Shown here piece by piece: positions 9,997-20,050 of a stretch of DNA of 64,000 nucleotides. Every line of letters begins with the position of its first letter. Positions within the stretch are counted from its first letter, which is position 1. The notes under the pieces are model-generated. The model was not told the DNA's origin. It saw only the letters and a list, made by a program, of their open reading frames with translations, and searched no databases. This DNA is from Yarrowia lipolytica (Eukaryota; Ascomycota; Dipodascomycetes; Dipodascales), in NCBI RefSeq assembly GCF_001761485.1, contig NC_090774.1:3534001-3598000 (forward strand). The letters run 5' to 3'. The translations under genes and the position numbers were made by a program.

Positions 9997-11169
9997 ATGG
10001 CGAAGAAGGGAGGACTCAAGGCGACTCTTGCGCGATCGCTGCAGGTTGAAAAGGCACAAAAGGTCGAGGCCGAAAAGGCCAAGCGACGGAAGGAATTTGA
10101 GGAGGGAAAACGAAAGTCTCAGACTCAGGGAGCATCCAAGAGCCAAAAGCAGGCCAATAAGCGACAGAAGCTCGAGCACCAAAGGCTGTATGAGAAGTCT
10201 GACGAATCTGCTCCTTTGACCGAAGAGCAGATTCGAATTCGTCGAGAACGAACCATTCCCTGGAACAAGGATGACAAGATTCTGTTGTTAGGAGAGGGAG
10301 ATTTCTCTTTTGCGCTCTGCTGCAAGAAGGAAAAGCTGGCGACCAACATTGTGGCGACGGCTTTCGACTCGGAGGAGGAGGTGAAACGAAAGTATGAGAA
10401 TGGTGCTGAGAATCTGAAGGAACTGGAGACTGAAGACAAGTCCGAAGACAATGGGGAAGGAGAGGAGAACGACGAGGAGGGCTTTGAGGAGGAACTTGAG
10501 TCTGAGGACGAGCTGAATGAAGCCGTAGAGACCAGCTCTCATTTTGACATTGATGCTACGAAGCTGTCCAACTACAAGATGTTTAAGAACATGTCCAACG
10601 GTAACAAGTTTGATGCTATCGTGTTCAACTTTCCCCATACCGGAGACGGTATCAAGGACCAGGATCGAAACGTTCTGCGAAACCAACAGATGCTGCATGC
10701 CTTCTTCAAGTGCGCTATTCCTCTTCTGAAAAACGGAGTGGAGGTGTACGAGAAATATCAGAAGTACAAGGCCAAACATGACGGCAACCCTCCAAAGCCA
10801 GGAACTTCACATTACAAGGCGCCTGCCAAGCCTTCCAAAGCTGCTAAGAATGCGATGGCTGGATATAGTATTTACGGGCGAGCACCTCTCAGAACAGGAA
10901 AGGTCATTGTGACTTTGTTTGACGGTGCACCATACAACCTTTGGGCAGTCAAATCTTTGGCCAAGGATGCCGGTTTCAAGTCGGTCTACACTGGGCCTTT
11001 CGACTGGGAGGTATTCCCCAACTACCACCATCGACGAACTAGAGGAATGGGAGATACCACCAAGAAGGCAGAGACTCGAAAGGCCAAGTTCTTTGTCTTT
11101 GAGGTTGAGGATGGTCGAGGTATTATTACTAAGAAGATCGAGAATGATGATGGTTCCGACAGTGAGTAG
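9997..11169 (+). CDS. BMT5: 25S rRNA (uridine-N3) methyltransferase, BMT5-like
   Basis: Nucleolar SAM-dependent methyltransferase (DUF2431/Rossmann type) that in S. cerevisiae makes m3U in 25S rRNA. The 390-aa protein opens with a Lys-rich nucleolar-type tail (1-65). The SAM-binding motif ILLLGEGDFSFALCC is at 95-109, and an acidic insert lies at about 150-175. The family motif FDAIVFNFPHTGDG follows, then NQQMLHAFFKCA and a C-terminal block with GRAPLRTGKVIVTLFDGAPY and YHHRRTRGMGD. The start is the first ATG. It is followed by a repeat-rich region with tRNA-Asp. Confidence 0.9.
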   Translation: MAKKGGLKATLARSLQVEKAQKVEAEKAKRRKEFEEGKRKSQTQGASKSQKQANKRQKLEHQRLYEKSDESAPLTEEQIRIRRERTIPWNKDDKILLLGEGDFSFALCCKKEKLATNIVATAFDSEEEVKRKYENGAENLKELETEDKSEDNGEGEENDEEGFEEELESEDELNEAVETSSHFDIDATKLSNYKMFKNMSNGNKFDAIVFNFPHTGDGIKDQDRNVLRNQQMLHAFFKCAIPLLKNGVEVYEKYQKYKAKHDGNPPKPGTSHYKAPAKPSKAAKNAMAGYSIYGRAPLRTGKVIVTLFDGAPYNLWAVKSLAKDAGFKSVYTGPFDWEVFPNYHHRRTRGMGDTTKKAETRKAKFFVFEVEDGRGIITKKIENDDGSDSE

Positions 11170-11403
11170 TGCTCTTGTATTGTTTTAGATGACATTAAAT
11201 GCATGGTTTTGGTTCAAGTTGATGACTGAGATGTATTGGCACAGTTCAATGTGTTTAGCTTGTCGCCACAATGGTACAAGAGGCTAAGTATGTGTACTTA
11301 CTGTATCCTGGGGGGAGCAGGTCAGGGATTCCTTACAACACAACCTATAATTCCAATTACTGTACTCAGGGATACCATTAGAAAGACATTACTGGTGCAA
11401 CTT

Positions 11404-11658
11404 TACACTCAGGTGATAGCTGTCTATCTATCTATATACCTACAAGTAGTAATCTAGGTTATTGGCGTTCATTAATTCATAGTCATGATAACTGTTGCGA
11501 TGTGCGTTTCGGTGCGCATGCCATTAAATTATTTTTAAAAAATTAATGACATTTTTATTTAATTTAGTTTTAATTCTGATTATTTACAGCTATATACAGT
11601 ATGTACCTACTTGTAGTAAGCCGGGTTATTGGCGTTCAATAAATCATACACTTCTTAA
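11404..11658 (-). repeat. Degenerate copies of tRNA-associated dispersed repeat (family B)
   Basis: Two degraded partial copies lie in tandem on the minus strand: about 11404-11521 and 11564-11658. They share the core GGTTATTGGCGTTCAAT (or close variants) and a TAGTAAGCC-type block with the copies at 23136-23423 and 29345-29521. The first copy also keeps GCGATGTGCG. The unit abuts the LTR fragment at 11659, so the two elements may be nested. Class unresolved; an LTR or other retroelement fragment is likely. Confidence 0.5.
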
Positions 11659-11704
11659 ACATGACTAATCATAACACCTTATGACTAGCTTCTGAATCGT
11701 TACA
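11659..11704 (-). mobile_element. LTR fragment (same family as solo LTR at 45422-45762)
   Basis: 46 bp identical, in inverted orientation, to the first 46 bp of the solo LTR at 45422. It begins TGTAACG when read on the minus strand. Its terminus is 14 bp upstream of the tRNA-Asp gene at 11719. An old relic of a probable Ty3-type element, not whole. Confidence 0.6.
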
Positions 11705-11718
11705 GGTGTATACGTCAA

Positions 11719-11806
11719 TCCGCAATAGTTTAGTGGCTAGAATTTCCGCCTGTCAGGACAACTGTTCAGCACGCGGGGGACCGGAGTTCAATTCTCCGTT
11801 GCGGAG
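11719..11806 (+). tRNA. tRNA-Asp (GTC), with 16-nt intron
   Basis: Full cloverleaf: acceptor TCCGCAA / TTGCGGA, discriminator G, anticodon GTC at 11752-11754 and T-arm CCGGAGTTCAATTCTCCG. The intron occupies 11756-11771, one base after the anticodon, as for eukaryotic tRNA introns; it can form a small GGAC/GTTC hairpin. The mature length is 72 nt. Its exons are identical to those of the tRNA-Asp at 45771, but this copy has no 5S rRNA attached. A T5 run at 11825-11829 is the likely Pol III terminator. Confidence 0.93.
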
Positions 11807-12092
11807 TGTGTATTGCCAAATACCTTTTTCATCTACTGGTGGCCCTATAGGCGTATTCCTGGATATGGATATAAAATTTTTTTCCTGCATAATACATTGT
11901 GTAATGTCAACCGTATTAAAAGTGCAGTAGTTACTGTAGGTTTAGTTAGGTTGTGTGTAATTGCTGGCTAAAGTTTTTGAAGTCATGATGAAAAAAATCT
12001 CTCAGACCAGTATGTAGCTACAGTATGTATGTACAGTGCATCTTAAACGAGAAACAAAACATTTCAACATATTTGAGAATAAATAACATATA
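11807..12092. other. Gene-free spacer after tRNA-Asp
   Basis: AT-rich spacer with the tRNA terminator at 11825-11829 and a near-match to the TACAGTATGTAC motif at 12019. Nothing else is seen before the GID9 stop codon. Confidence 0.4.
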
Positions 12093-13787
12093 TCAACTAG
12101 GGTAAGCAGTAATGAGCTCATCAATCTTGAAGCACTCAAAAGATGTGGGGTCAACGACAGTGTTGGGAGCAGCCTTCATCATTTTGTGGGAGTACTCCAT
12201 GAGCTTCGCTCGGCCAAAGATTCTGCTATTGGGCAACACTACAGGGTCGGCATCCAAGTGCGATCGAATGTGATGAGCATATGGGAGATTTTCAGCAAGG
12301 GAGTTCAGCTCCACAGAACACACGGGACACGCATCTGCACGCGACAACTGATGCGAGGTGCAACACCCAGGGTAAAAGTGATTGAACATGTCTAGAGTTG
12401 TCTTGGGAATGATGTCTGTGTTCTCCTTGGTAGCTTCCTCAATTCGCCGTGCAAGGTATTCTGCAGAGAGAAGCTCTGGAGGAGCATCAGGAAGCTCCTC
12501 GAGCTCCTCCACAGGTACAGCCCCATCGCTGTCACGTTCACCATCGCCTGAAGTTCGCTCTTCACTCTCCTCATTATCATCTTCAATGGATTCCTCCAGG
12601 TCCAGATTATTTTGCATTGCAATGTCTCTTCGCATGCTACTGAGGTTGGCCAAAGCTCGAGGAGGTATGACAGGAAGAGTGTCGAGTCCTCGAATCTCGT
12701 CAGAGCCGTACATTCTAATTGAGAAGCCAGAACCAAAAACACTAGGAAGGTTTTCCGAGCGACGAGCATATGGACGGGCAGATGAAGTCAATGAGGGGTC
12801 CATGTCTTCGTCCTTGTCCGCAGTGATGGGGAGCTCGGCAGGAGCTCCGAAGTTTCGACAAGAGTGCGTCTTAAGGACTGAGAGGCCAGTGGATAGCGTG
12901 TAGAGCAAAGAAGAGCCGTCCGAAAGGCCATGGACATCTGCAAACGTCTGCACGAACTTCCGCGACAGCTGGTTCCATCTCTCACAGGCATAAAGGTCCT
13001 TATAGGGAGACCCCTCTGTACCAGGGGGGAATGCTAGAAGTCCTGCCGCCTGCTGAATTTCTCTCAGATGAATGTCAGCATTCTTAGACAAGAACCTCTG
13101 GCAATACTTGAGAGCGTCCTCCACTCGTCCACTCTTGACAAGTTCAACGTAATGTTGTAGACGAACCTCAAACTCCAGAGAGCTTCTTGTTTTCCTCAAA
13201 AACGATCTGTTTTCAGAACACCAGGCAAGACACTCCGCAGTAGAGTGTCGTTGTCGCAGTGAAGTCTCAACGGAAATGCATTGGTCCAGAATGGTAACGT
13301 CAACCAGCGAAGTAATGCCTCTGTTTTGAGCAAATGATTTGGCGGTTTCAGAGAAGCCCTGCCTGAGGAAGTAGTCGGTAAGCAGTCGCTCCAGCCGTGT
13401 TCTCAACCACTTCTTCTCCGTCTCCTTCTGCTTCTCAGGGTCGGTTTCCTTTTCATTGTCGAAGATGACATTCAAATGCTCCACTCTAGCCTTTGTGGTA
13501 GTTAATGTCTCATTTTGTTCGTCCTTTAGAGTGGCAATCTTCCGCTTCAAGCCTCGGACTCGTGAAATGAGTTGATCAAGGCTCTCACGAGCCTCCTCTT
13601 GCTGCTTCTCGCCATATTCGGCAGCCACATGCTGAGTACTCTGTTGTAACTTACTCAGCGTCTGTTCGACCATGGTGCTTTCCTGGGTCATATGTTTGTG
13701 CACCGTCTTGAGATTCTTACGAAGCATCTCATAAGGCACACGCAGGAGTGGTTCCTCCAGCAGCAAGGCGTTATCTGCTTTGATCAT
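12093..13787 (-). CDS. FYV10: GID/CTLH E3 ligase subunit, RING-like Fyv10/Gid9
   Basis: Subunit of the GID (CTLH) ubiquitin ligase, which in yeast degrades gluconeogenic enzymes when glucose returns. I start at the ATG at 13787 (MIKADNALLLEEPLLRVPYE), giving 564 aa; the frame upstream opens at a non-conserved stretch. The N-terminal LLRVPYEMLRKNLK matches the MAEA/Gid9 LKVPYETLNK start. A coiled coil spans about 20-120, and LisH/CTLH-like helices follow (YFLRQGFSETAKSFAQ, AECLAWCSENRSFLRK). The C-terminal degenerate RING has CPVCSVELNSLAENLPYAHH and the family block DPVVLPNSRIFGRAKLMEY. An acidic insert lies near 380-420. Its RING partner Gid2 is not seen here. Confidence 0.87.
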   Translation of the reverse strand: MIKADNALLLEEPLLRVPYEMLRKNLKTVHKHMTQESTMVEQTLSKLQQSTQHVAAEYGEKQQEEARESLDQLISRVRGLKRKIATLKDEQNETLTTTKARVEHLNVIFDNEKETDPEKQKETEKKWLRTRLERLLTDYFLRQGFSETAKSFAQNRGITSLVDVTILDQCISVETSLRQRHSTAECLAWCSENRSFLRKTRSSLEFEVRLQHYVELVKSGRVEDALKYCQRFLSKNADIHLREIQQAAGLLAFPPGTEGSPYKDLYACERWNQLSRKFVQTFADVHGLSDGSSLLYTLSTGLSVLKTHSCRNFGAPAELPITADKDEDMDPSLTSSARPYARRSENLPSVFGSGFSIRMYGSDEIRGLDTLPVIPPRALANLSSMRRDIAMQNNLDLEESIEDDNEESEERTSGDGERDSDGAVPVEELEELPDAPPELLSAEYLARRIEEATKENTDIIPKTTLDMFNHFYPGCCTSHQLSRADACPVCSVELNSLAENLPYAHHIRSHLDADPVVLPNSRIFGRAKLMEYSHKMMKAAPNTVVDPTSFECFKIDELITAYPS

Positions 13788-14611
13788 GGTGGTGTGGACT
13801 GCGTGATGGTTGTGGTTTCGGTTACTTCCAGATATGATTCCCCAGATAGCGCATGACCAGATAATCGAACCTAAAAGGAGGGGCGGCACAGAAAGTGCAA
13901 CATAATAGAGAGTCGAAATAGATGCAAGATGGCAACTTATGATGGTAGGAGAGCACTGATGGATTTGTAGTCGTTAGTAGTATAGATTTGAGATTCCCTC
14001 TTCAACTTGAGGCCTGATCACGACTATCAACTCGTTCCAAATTGGCTCTCCCTCCCACTACTGTCACAACAAAGTCTAACAAAGTTCAGATTATTGCGTA
14101 AAGTACAGACGTTGATGTCTACCGCTAGCTATAGTACGAAACATGCACTCGTACCAGGACGCAGTGCTGAAAATAAATTCCGCCATTGAATTTTCTCAAT
14201 CTCATCACATGTCAATTATTGTAGTTCGAGCGCCATTTAGCCTACTTGTATAGTACAGTATGTACTATACACTCGTGTCTCAGTCTATAAGTACAGTATG
14301 TAGTGTACTTGTACACTGTATGAGTAGCTACAGGGTACCTCGTCTCGACACGGGACACCCAATCGGCCCTCACAGAGTTGAATGGACTGGTCCGCACAGA
14401 CCCTACGTCTACAACTTCCTAGAACACTATATTTTAAAGGGAATGTTTCAACAGTGAGGTTGTCAGCATACCCAAAGGTCAATGGATGAATTTAAGCATG
14501 CTTCCCCTTCTGTGCAGTTCTGTGAATACTTCGCCCAAGTTTTTTCTCTTTAGCATCATATTGTATATCATCATTATACAATTTTAACTGTGTTGAAATA
14601 TGTTGCTGCAG
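13788..14611. other. Intergenic region between two minus-strand genes
   Basis: An 824-bp stretch with the GID9 promoter and the 3' flank region of neighbours. It holds an exact TACAGTATGTAC (14254) and a variant (14292) amid TACTTGTA repeats. A short upstream ATG frame (10 codons, 13823-13855) precedes GID9. No RNA gene seen. Confidence 0.4.
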
Positions 14612-16345
14612 TCAGTGGTTACCTTCATTGGCTAAACTAGCAGCAGCCCAGAAAAATGTGTATTTAGCGCAATGCTCCTTGAGGTTCTCGGGACACTCTC
14701 GGGGAAGAGTGGCGACGAAATCTCCACTGCTCCACTGGTTCTGCTGGGCAATCTCCGTAGGAACCATCACCTTATCCATCTGCTCGGTCTCTTGAGGTTT
14801 GTCGATACCCTCAAGCTGGTCCTTGACAGCAGCATCCTTTAGTGTTCGCTGGTACGTCTGACCCGCCATCAATCTCGAGGGAACCACAGCCACTCTGTCT
14901 CTGAGATGCTGGTGATGCACAAACACGGTGTAAAGAGCATTTTTAAGTCGAGCATTAGATCGGCCGTCATATTTATGCAGATCGGAGTCCTTGCTCATAT
15001 CTGAAGCATAAGTTCTCCACAGATGAAGCAGCTCGTAGGTGTATCTCGACTTTCTTAGAAAGAAGGACGACAGGTCGAATCCACCTTCATTGTCCAGAGC
15101 AATGACCATAATAGGATCGTTTTCCAGTCGTCTCTTTCGGGTGTCACCTTCTTCTTCCTCCTTTGTCCTCGCTTCAGTCTTGGCACGCTTATCGTAGTAG
15201 CCATCTCCATGCCGCAGTTGTCTATCTGGAAGGGCCATCTCAGCCAGCACCTCCGGGTCCAGGACCCATGATGCCACATCAACAGAAGGATGAGTGATGT
15301 AGGCGTTGTTGTCCAGCATCCATAGCCACTCCTCATGTCCCTGCTCCTGGTTGAATTTGGAATCGCCTTTGATCTGCTCCAGAGCCTCGAGAGGTCCAGT
15401 TCCAATTAGAGGTACCTGCTCAGCCTTAGCCATGACGGAGATGATAGCATCCAGATACTTCAGAGCAGCGTCATACTTAGGTTGCCAGCCTCCTCCTGCT
15501 GGAGAGTGAGGGTTAGATGCGGGGTTGGGCTTGGTCTCGACCTCAACAAAGACACATTTGACCTTGTTATGCTCATGCAAATCACAATATTGCTTTCTGT
15601 TGTCCTTGGTACGCGTCTTCTCCACTCCCTCCTGCTGGTATGCGTCGACCGGGGTCACAAGAGTGACAGAGATGTCGTTTTTTCTGTTCGAATGCTTCTC
15701 GAAGTAATCTGAATCCTTTAACTTGTTCACTCTGTCCTTTAGATTGGCCAGTCCATTCTCCTGTTCATGTTTCAGCAAGTCGTAGTTATATTGACGCTGC
15801 ACCTTGTTCTTCTGGGTGCGTTCATCCTCCTCTTGTCGCTTAGAGTCCTCCGAACCGTACCACAGTTCCTCGAGAACCTTCTGCTGTGCTTTCTCATCCT
15901 TCTCTGCGTCCTGCTTTCGGGCAGTTCTGATTTTTTCCTTCATAGATTCCAGGATTAGGGCCTTCAGCTCATCCTTGTCCTTGGGGTCCAGAAAGCCTTC
16001 GACCCACACATGCTGGGGAGGCGGTTCTGCAAACCCCTGCTGTACTTCGGCACCAGCCAGATGCATTTCCAACTTGCTCATCTGGCCTCGCATCTGACCT
16101 GTCAGCTGACCAGCCAGATTCAGTGATGCCTTATTTTCGCCAATCATGCGACCGACGTCTTTGCCAGCAGTTGCTTTGTGGTTTTCTCGGTTCATGGGCG
16201 TGTCGGTGGCTTCGAGAGCCAGCCGAAGTACAGAGTGGGAAGGGTCCACTGTCGACACCTCAGTGGCAACTGTCTTTGTTTCCTCTATGGGAAGCGCTTG
16301 TGAAAGTGCAGCAAACAGCCAGAGATACGCCTTTTTGTGCACCAT
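14612..16345 (-). CDS. Secretory-pathway glycosyltransferase, divergent GT34-like
   Basis: The likely start is the ATG at 16345, giving 577 aa with a signal-peptide-like N-terminus MVHKKAYLWLFAALSQALP. Residues 60-200 are Gln/Glu/Lys-rich and helical. The rest resembles the GMA12/MNN10 galactosyl/mannosyl transferase family (GT34): NRKQYCDLHEH parallels the family RKKYCEKHGY; EEWLWMLDNNAYITHP (near 340) parallels EWIWWLDLDAIIMNP; GGFDLSSFFLRKSRYTYELL parallels the LNAGSFFIRNS block; SSGDFVATLPRECPENLKEHC parallels the terminal GDFVLHFAGC. The usual Asp-x-Asp metal site reads Asp-Asn-Asn, so activity is uncertain. A Golgi/ER lumen location is inferred. Another divergent or non-catalytic relative is possible. 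Confidence 0.6.
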   Translation of the reverse strand: MVHKKAYLWLFAALSQALPIEETKTVATEVSTVDPSHSVLRLALEATDTPMNRENHKATAGKDVGRMIGENKASLNLAGQLTGQMRGQMSKLEMHLAGAEVQQGFAEPPPQHVWVEGFLDPKDKDELKALILESMKEKIRTARKQDAEKDEKAQQKVLEELWYGSEDSKRQEEDERTQKNKVQRQYNYDLLKHEQENGLANLKDRVNKLKDSDYFEKHSNRKNDISVTLVTPVDAYQQEGVEKTRTKDNRKQYCDLHEHNKVKCVFVEVETKPNPASNPHSPAGGGWQPKYDAALKYLDAIISVMAKAEQVPLIGTGPLEALEQIKGDSKFNQEQGHEEWLWMLDNNAYITHPSVDVASWVLDPEVLAEMALPDRQLRHGDGYYDKRAKTEARTKEEEEGDTRKRRLENDPIMVIALDNEGGFDLSSFFLRKSRYTYELLHLWRTYASDMSKDSDLHKYDGRSNARLKNALYTVFVHHQHLRDRVAVVPSRLMAGQTYQRTLKDAAVKDQLEGIDKPQETEQMDKVMVPTEIAQQNQWSSGDFVATLPRECPENLKEHCAKYTFFWAAASLANEGNH

Positions 16346-18044
16346 GGTGATATTGTCGGTATCGTTAGTTGTGTGAGTGCTGTACTTGTGTTTAAGACCG
16401 CTAGCATTGTGTAGACGCGGATGGTGCAACTCTAACCTGACGCTTATGCAATGTAGTCGGAAAGTGCCAGGGGTCTATTGTAGGATCAATTTCAGGGTCG
16501 GAGGAGTTCATGAACAGCCTAATAGTACTCGAGTCTTGATTCTACGTTTTTCTTCTCTAATCTATGACCTGGCGACTCATATATAAGGACTTGTTATCGT
16601 CACTTGCGGTGCCCACTTTTCTACCATTGGTTAAGCTTTGAGGAGCTCCCCATTTTGAGTTGAGCTTTATATGCGCCTACAATAAGTGTACACACTGGAA
16701 CCTCTAGTATAAGTGCAACGCGCTTTTTTTGACTCATGGCGTGTGGGTCAAGGATTCTTAAAGCTATTGGGCGTGGATTTAACAATGACAGGTCTCCTTT
16801 GGTGCACGTGATGCGGTACATGCACACGTACAGGAACATGACTTGTACTTGAAGGTCGCTTATTGTGCATTGCATTGCAGTTCATACTGTATATCCGGAT
16901 TTTTTTCTTTCGGAGACCGAAGTACATACTCTTGAGTACTTGTGTGCGGTCAAGTGTATTTAGTTTAGTTTTGTTAGAATTCGCGACTGACAATGATATG
17001 ATAAAACCCTCAAATAGAAAGTACAAGTACTGTAAATTGCATATGAGGATGGCTGTAGTACAGTGTATCAAGTTCTTCTACTGTTCATACTGTATGATAC
17101 ATGTGAGCATTGTTCTCTACCCTCCGAGCCACTCAGCATGTTTTTTACATACTCAGGCGGAGATCAGTGTTTTAATGGCTGTGTAAACTTACGCCTTCAC
17201 AAAGCAGTTGTGATAAAGAAAAGGCGGCTTCTCATCGTTCATAACAATGGCTCAATGAGGCGTAAATATATTTACGCACTCTACCAGGCTGATCTCGACA
17301 GCTGCAGCAAGTGATCGCAGCAAATTGCCTGTACTCTCGTCTCGTGGTACTTCCAACCCTTGTCCCATCGGAAACCCACAACCGATGCCGAGTAGCGAAC
17401 TCTTCTTTCAGTAATGACAAGTATGTACTGTACTTGTAGTGTGAGGCTGGACTCCATAACTTTAAGATTATGTGAGCAAAGCCTCATGGACCCGGGTATC
17501 GTACTGTGTGAACAGGACTAAGGGAAAGAAACAAGCACTGACCACTCAAATTACAGTAAACAAATAAGTGTGTCATCTTACACAAAATTAAGACTAGAAT
17601 TACAGTACATACAGTAGTGTTAAACACCACCCTACAATAAATCCTGTGAGAGCAGAACCTGGCCGCTTGCCATCAATGTCAGGGTCAAATCAATCAAATA
17701 AGCCAGTGATAGCCATATTACTAATTGTGCAGAGAGGGCGCATTGCGGATCATGAGAGGGCGTCACCATGGATACAGAACATGGATCGGCTCTTCAGTGG
17801 TATTGCTGAAACCAATCTGGCGTGATTCAATCGGCTTCTATCAGCGAGATGTAGCCCAATCACCATAGCTCACTTGCCCCATACCCGCGACTCTTATGCA
17901 ACATTTGTCATAGGCTTAATTTTGGCAGATTATCATATACATATACATATTGTCACCACGTGACTAGGCGAAATTGTATGCAGGCTTCTGAACTCCAGGG
18001 ACTCTAAACATCTCTGCTTGCAACCCCGACAGCCAGAGCAAAAA
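16346..18044. other. 1.7-kb intergenic region upstream of GSH1
   Basis: Divergent promoter space between the GT34-like gene and GSH1. The short frames seen on both strands lack good codon use, homology or conserved starts. Apart from TACTTG/TACAGTACATAC-type motifs and a Yap1-like site at 17718, I see nothing definite; no tRNA B-box was found. Confidence 0.4.
17718..17724 (+). promoter_or_regulatory. Candidate Yap1 response element upstream of GSH1
   Basis: TTACTAA, the palindromic yeast AP-1 (Yap1/Pap1) site, lies about 320 bp before the GSH1 ATG. S. cerevisiae GSH1 is known to be Yap1-induced under oxidative and metal stress. The match is seen; function is inference, as a 7-mer occurs often by chance. 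Confidence 0.4.
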
Positions 18045-19928
18045 ATGGGTCTCCTGTCGCTGGGAACGCCCTACGAGTGGAAAGACGCGGCCCAGTACGC
18101 CGCGCACGTGCGCAAAAACGGAATCGAGCAACTCATCAACATCTACAATGCTCACAAGGACAAAAAAACCACCCAGCTGTTGTGGGGAGACGAGGTGGAA
18201 TACATGGTGGTGAAGATGGACGATAAGAAGAAGCAGGCCCTTCTGAGTCTCAACCAGGAGCTGATCCTCGATCGACTGACCGCCCAGGAAGAGAAGGGTC
18301 TTCTCAATGACGACAATGTGTCGTTCCACCCTGAATATGGCCGGTATATGTTGGAGGCTACTCCCGCACGACCCTACACCGGTGACTTCGACGACATTCT
18401 GCGTGTGGAAGGCAACATGCTTGCACGTCGACGAATTGCACAGTCGTCGATGGCCGATCGAGAGTTCCCTGTCACCCTGACCTCGTACCCTCGATTGGGA
18501 GCTCCTGGTCAGTTCACTTCGCCTTATTACGAGCCCAAGGGTGCCGCATCTCGATCGCTGTTCCTTCCCGACGAAATTATTAACACCCATGTTCGATTCC
18601 CCACTCTGACAGCCAACATCCGACGACGACGAGGAGAGAAGGTGGCCATTAATATTCCTGTTTACAAGGACGAGAAGACCATGGAGCCCTTCAATGACCC
18701 CACCATCCCCCATGAGCGAAACCTGTTCCCAAAGGAAGATGCCGAGGCCAAGACTGCAGCTCTGGTTGACCACATCTACATGGACTCCATGGGTTTCGGA
18801 ATGGGATGCTCTTGTTTGCAGATCACTTTCCAGGCCACCGACATCCACGAGGCCCGGAAGCTCTACGATCAGCTGACTCCTCTCACTCCCATTCTGCTTG
18901 CTCTCTCTGCATCTTCGCCAGCCTACAGAGGTTACCTTTCTGACCAGGATGTTCGATGGAACGTCATCTCCGCATCCGTTGATGACCGACGACGGTCTGA
19001 GCGAGGTCTCGAGCCTCTCAAGGAAGGCGAGCAGTTCATTTCCAAGTCGCGATACGATTCCATTGATCGTTACATTGGAGAGGACTTGTTGGAAGATAAG
19101 GCTCGAGCAGCTCATCTCAACGACACTGACATTGCCATTAACGATGAGCTGAAGAACGACCTGGAGAAGGCTGGTTTTGACGAGCTGTTGGCAGACCATT
19201 TCGGTCATTTGTTCATCCGAGACCCGATTGTCGTCTTCTCGGAGCGACTGGAGCAAGACAACGAGAACGACAGTGACCACTTTGAGAATATCCAGTCCAC
19301 CAACTGGCAGACGATGCGGTTCAAGCCACCGCCACCAAACTCGTCCATTGGCTGGCGAGTGGAGTTCCGGCCCATGGAGATCCAGATCACCGACTTTGAG
19401 AACGCTGCATTTGCCATTTTCGTGGTTCTGCTTACTCGAGTCATAATATCCTACAACCTGTCTCTCCTCATTCCCATCTCACTGATTGATGAGAACATGA
19501 AGCAGGCTCATGCTCGAAACGCCTGTCGAGAAGCAAAGTTCTGGTTCAAGAAGGACTTGTCAGACGTGAAGTCACGGGAGTATGCCAAGATGTCTGTTGA
19601 CGAGATCATCAACGGATGCGATGGCTTTATCGGTCTGGTCCCTCTGATCAGACGATACCTGCACCAGATGGGTCTTAACGTCGATACCATGTGTCGATTG
19701 GGCCGATACCTGGACCTTGTGTCTCAGCGAGCATCTGGAAAGCTTGAGACGAACGCTACCTGGATCCGAAACTTCATCAGAAAGCACCCCGACTACAAGA
19801 ACGACTCTGTGGTTTCGGCGGAGATCAATTACGATCTGGTTGCCGAGGTCGAGAAGCTCTCCCGGGGCGAGGACTGGAATGGCATTGGAAAGGGTATTCT
19901 TGGAGGTTTTGAGTACGAGAAGGAGTAG
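18045..19928 (+). CDS. GSH1: Glutamate-cysteine ligase catalytic subunit
   Basis: Cytosolic ATP-dependent ligase that joins glutamate and cysteine, the rate-limiting step of glutathione synthesis. The first ATG of the open frame is at 18045 (MGLLSLGTPYEW), giving 627 aa. Eukaryotic GCS signatures are present: QLLWGDEVEYMVVKMD near 45-60 (Glu-rich metal/substrate site), FHPEYGRYMLEATPARPY near 95, the GMGCSCLQITFQA block, and SIGWRVEFRPMEIQITDFEN near 440. Length is typical (S. cerevisiae 678 aa). It is convergent with MXR1, another redox gene, 122 bp away. A Yap1-like site lies upstream. Confidence 0.97.
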   Translation: MGLLSLGTPYEWKDAAQYAAHVRKNGIEQLINIYNAHKDKKTTQLLWGDEVEYMVVKMDDKKKQALLSLNQELILDRLTAQEEKGLLNDDNVSFHPEYGRYMLEATPARPYTGDFDDILRVEGNMLARRRIAQSSMADREFPVTLTSYPRLGAPGQFTSPYYEPKGAASRSLFLPDEIINTHVRFPTLTANIRRRRGEKVAINIPVYKDEKTMEPFNDPTIPHERNLFPKEDAEAKTAALVDHIYMDSMGFGMGCSCLQITFQATDIHEARKLYDQLTPLTPILLALSASSPAYRGYLSDQDVRWNVISASVDDRRRSERGLEPLKEGEQFISKSRYDSIDRYIGEDLLEDKARAAHLNDTDIAINDELKNDLEKAGFDELLADHFGHLFIRDPIVVFSERLEQDNENDSDHFENIQSTNWQTMRFKPPPPNSSIGWRVEFRPMEIQITDFENAAFAIFVVLLTRVIISYNLSLLIPISLIDENMKQAHARNACREAKFWFKKDLSDVKSREYAKMSVDEIINGCDGFIGLVPLIRRYLHQMGLNVDTMCRLGRYLDLVSQRASGKLETNATWIRNFIRKHPDYKNDSVVSAEINYDLVAEVEKLSRGEDWNGIGKGILGGFEYEKE

Positions 19929-20050
19929 GTGTAGTTATAGCTATAATTATATATGAGCATGGATTGCAAATGACAAAGTAGCTGGAATGATTGTTTGATC
20001 GTACGTTGCGTACAGCAGCATTTCAGGATGCCCGCACTGCACACCTTCCC

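Noticed and set aside
16748-17186. Overlapping 107-aa frames on both strands upstream of GSH1
   Set aside because: Both have spacer-like codon use and no recognisable motif.
17964-19280. Long antisense frame (438 aa) over GSH1
   Set aside because: Opposite a certain gene; arises from the biased codon use of GSH1 and has no recognisable content.
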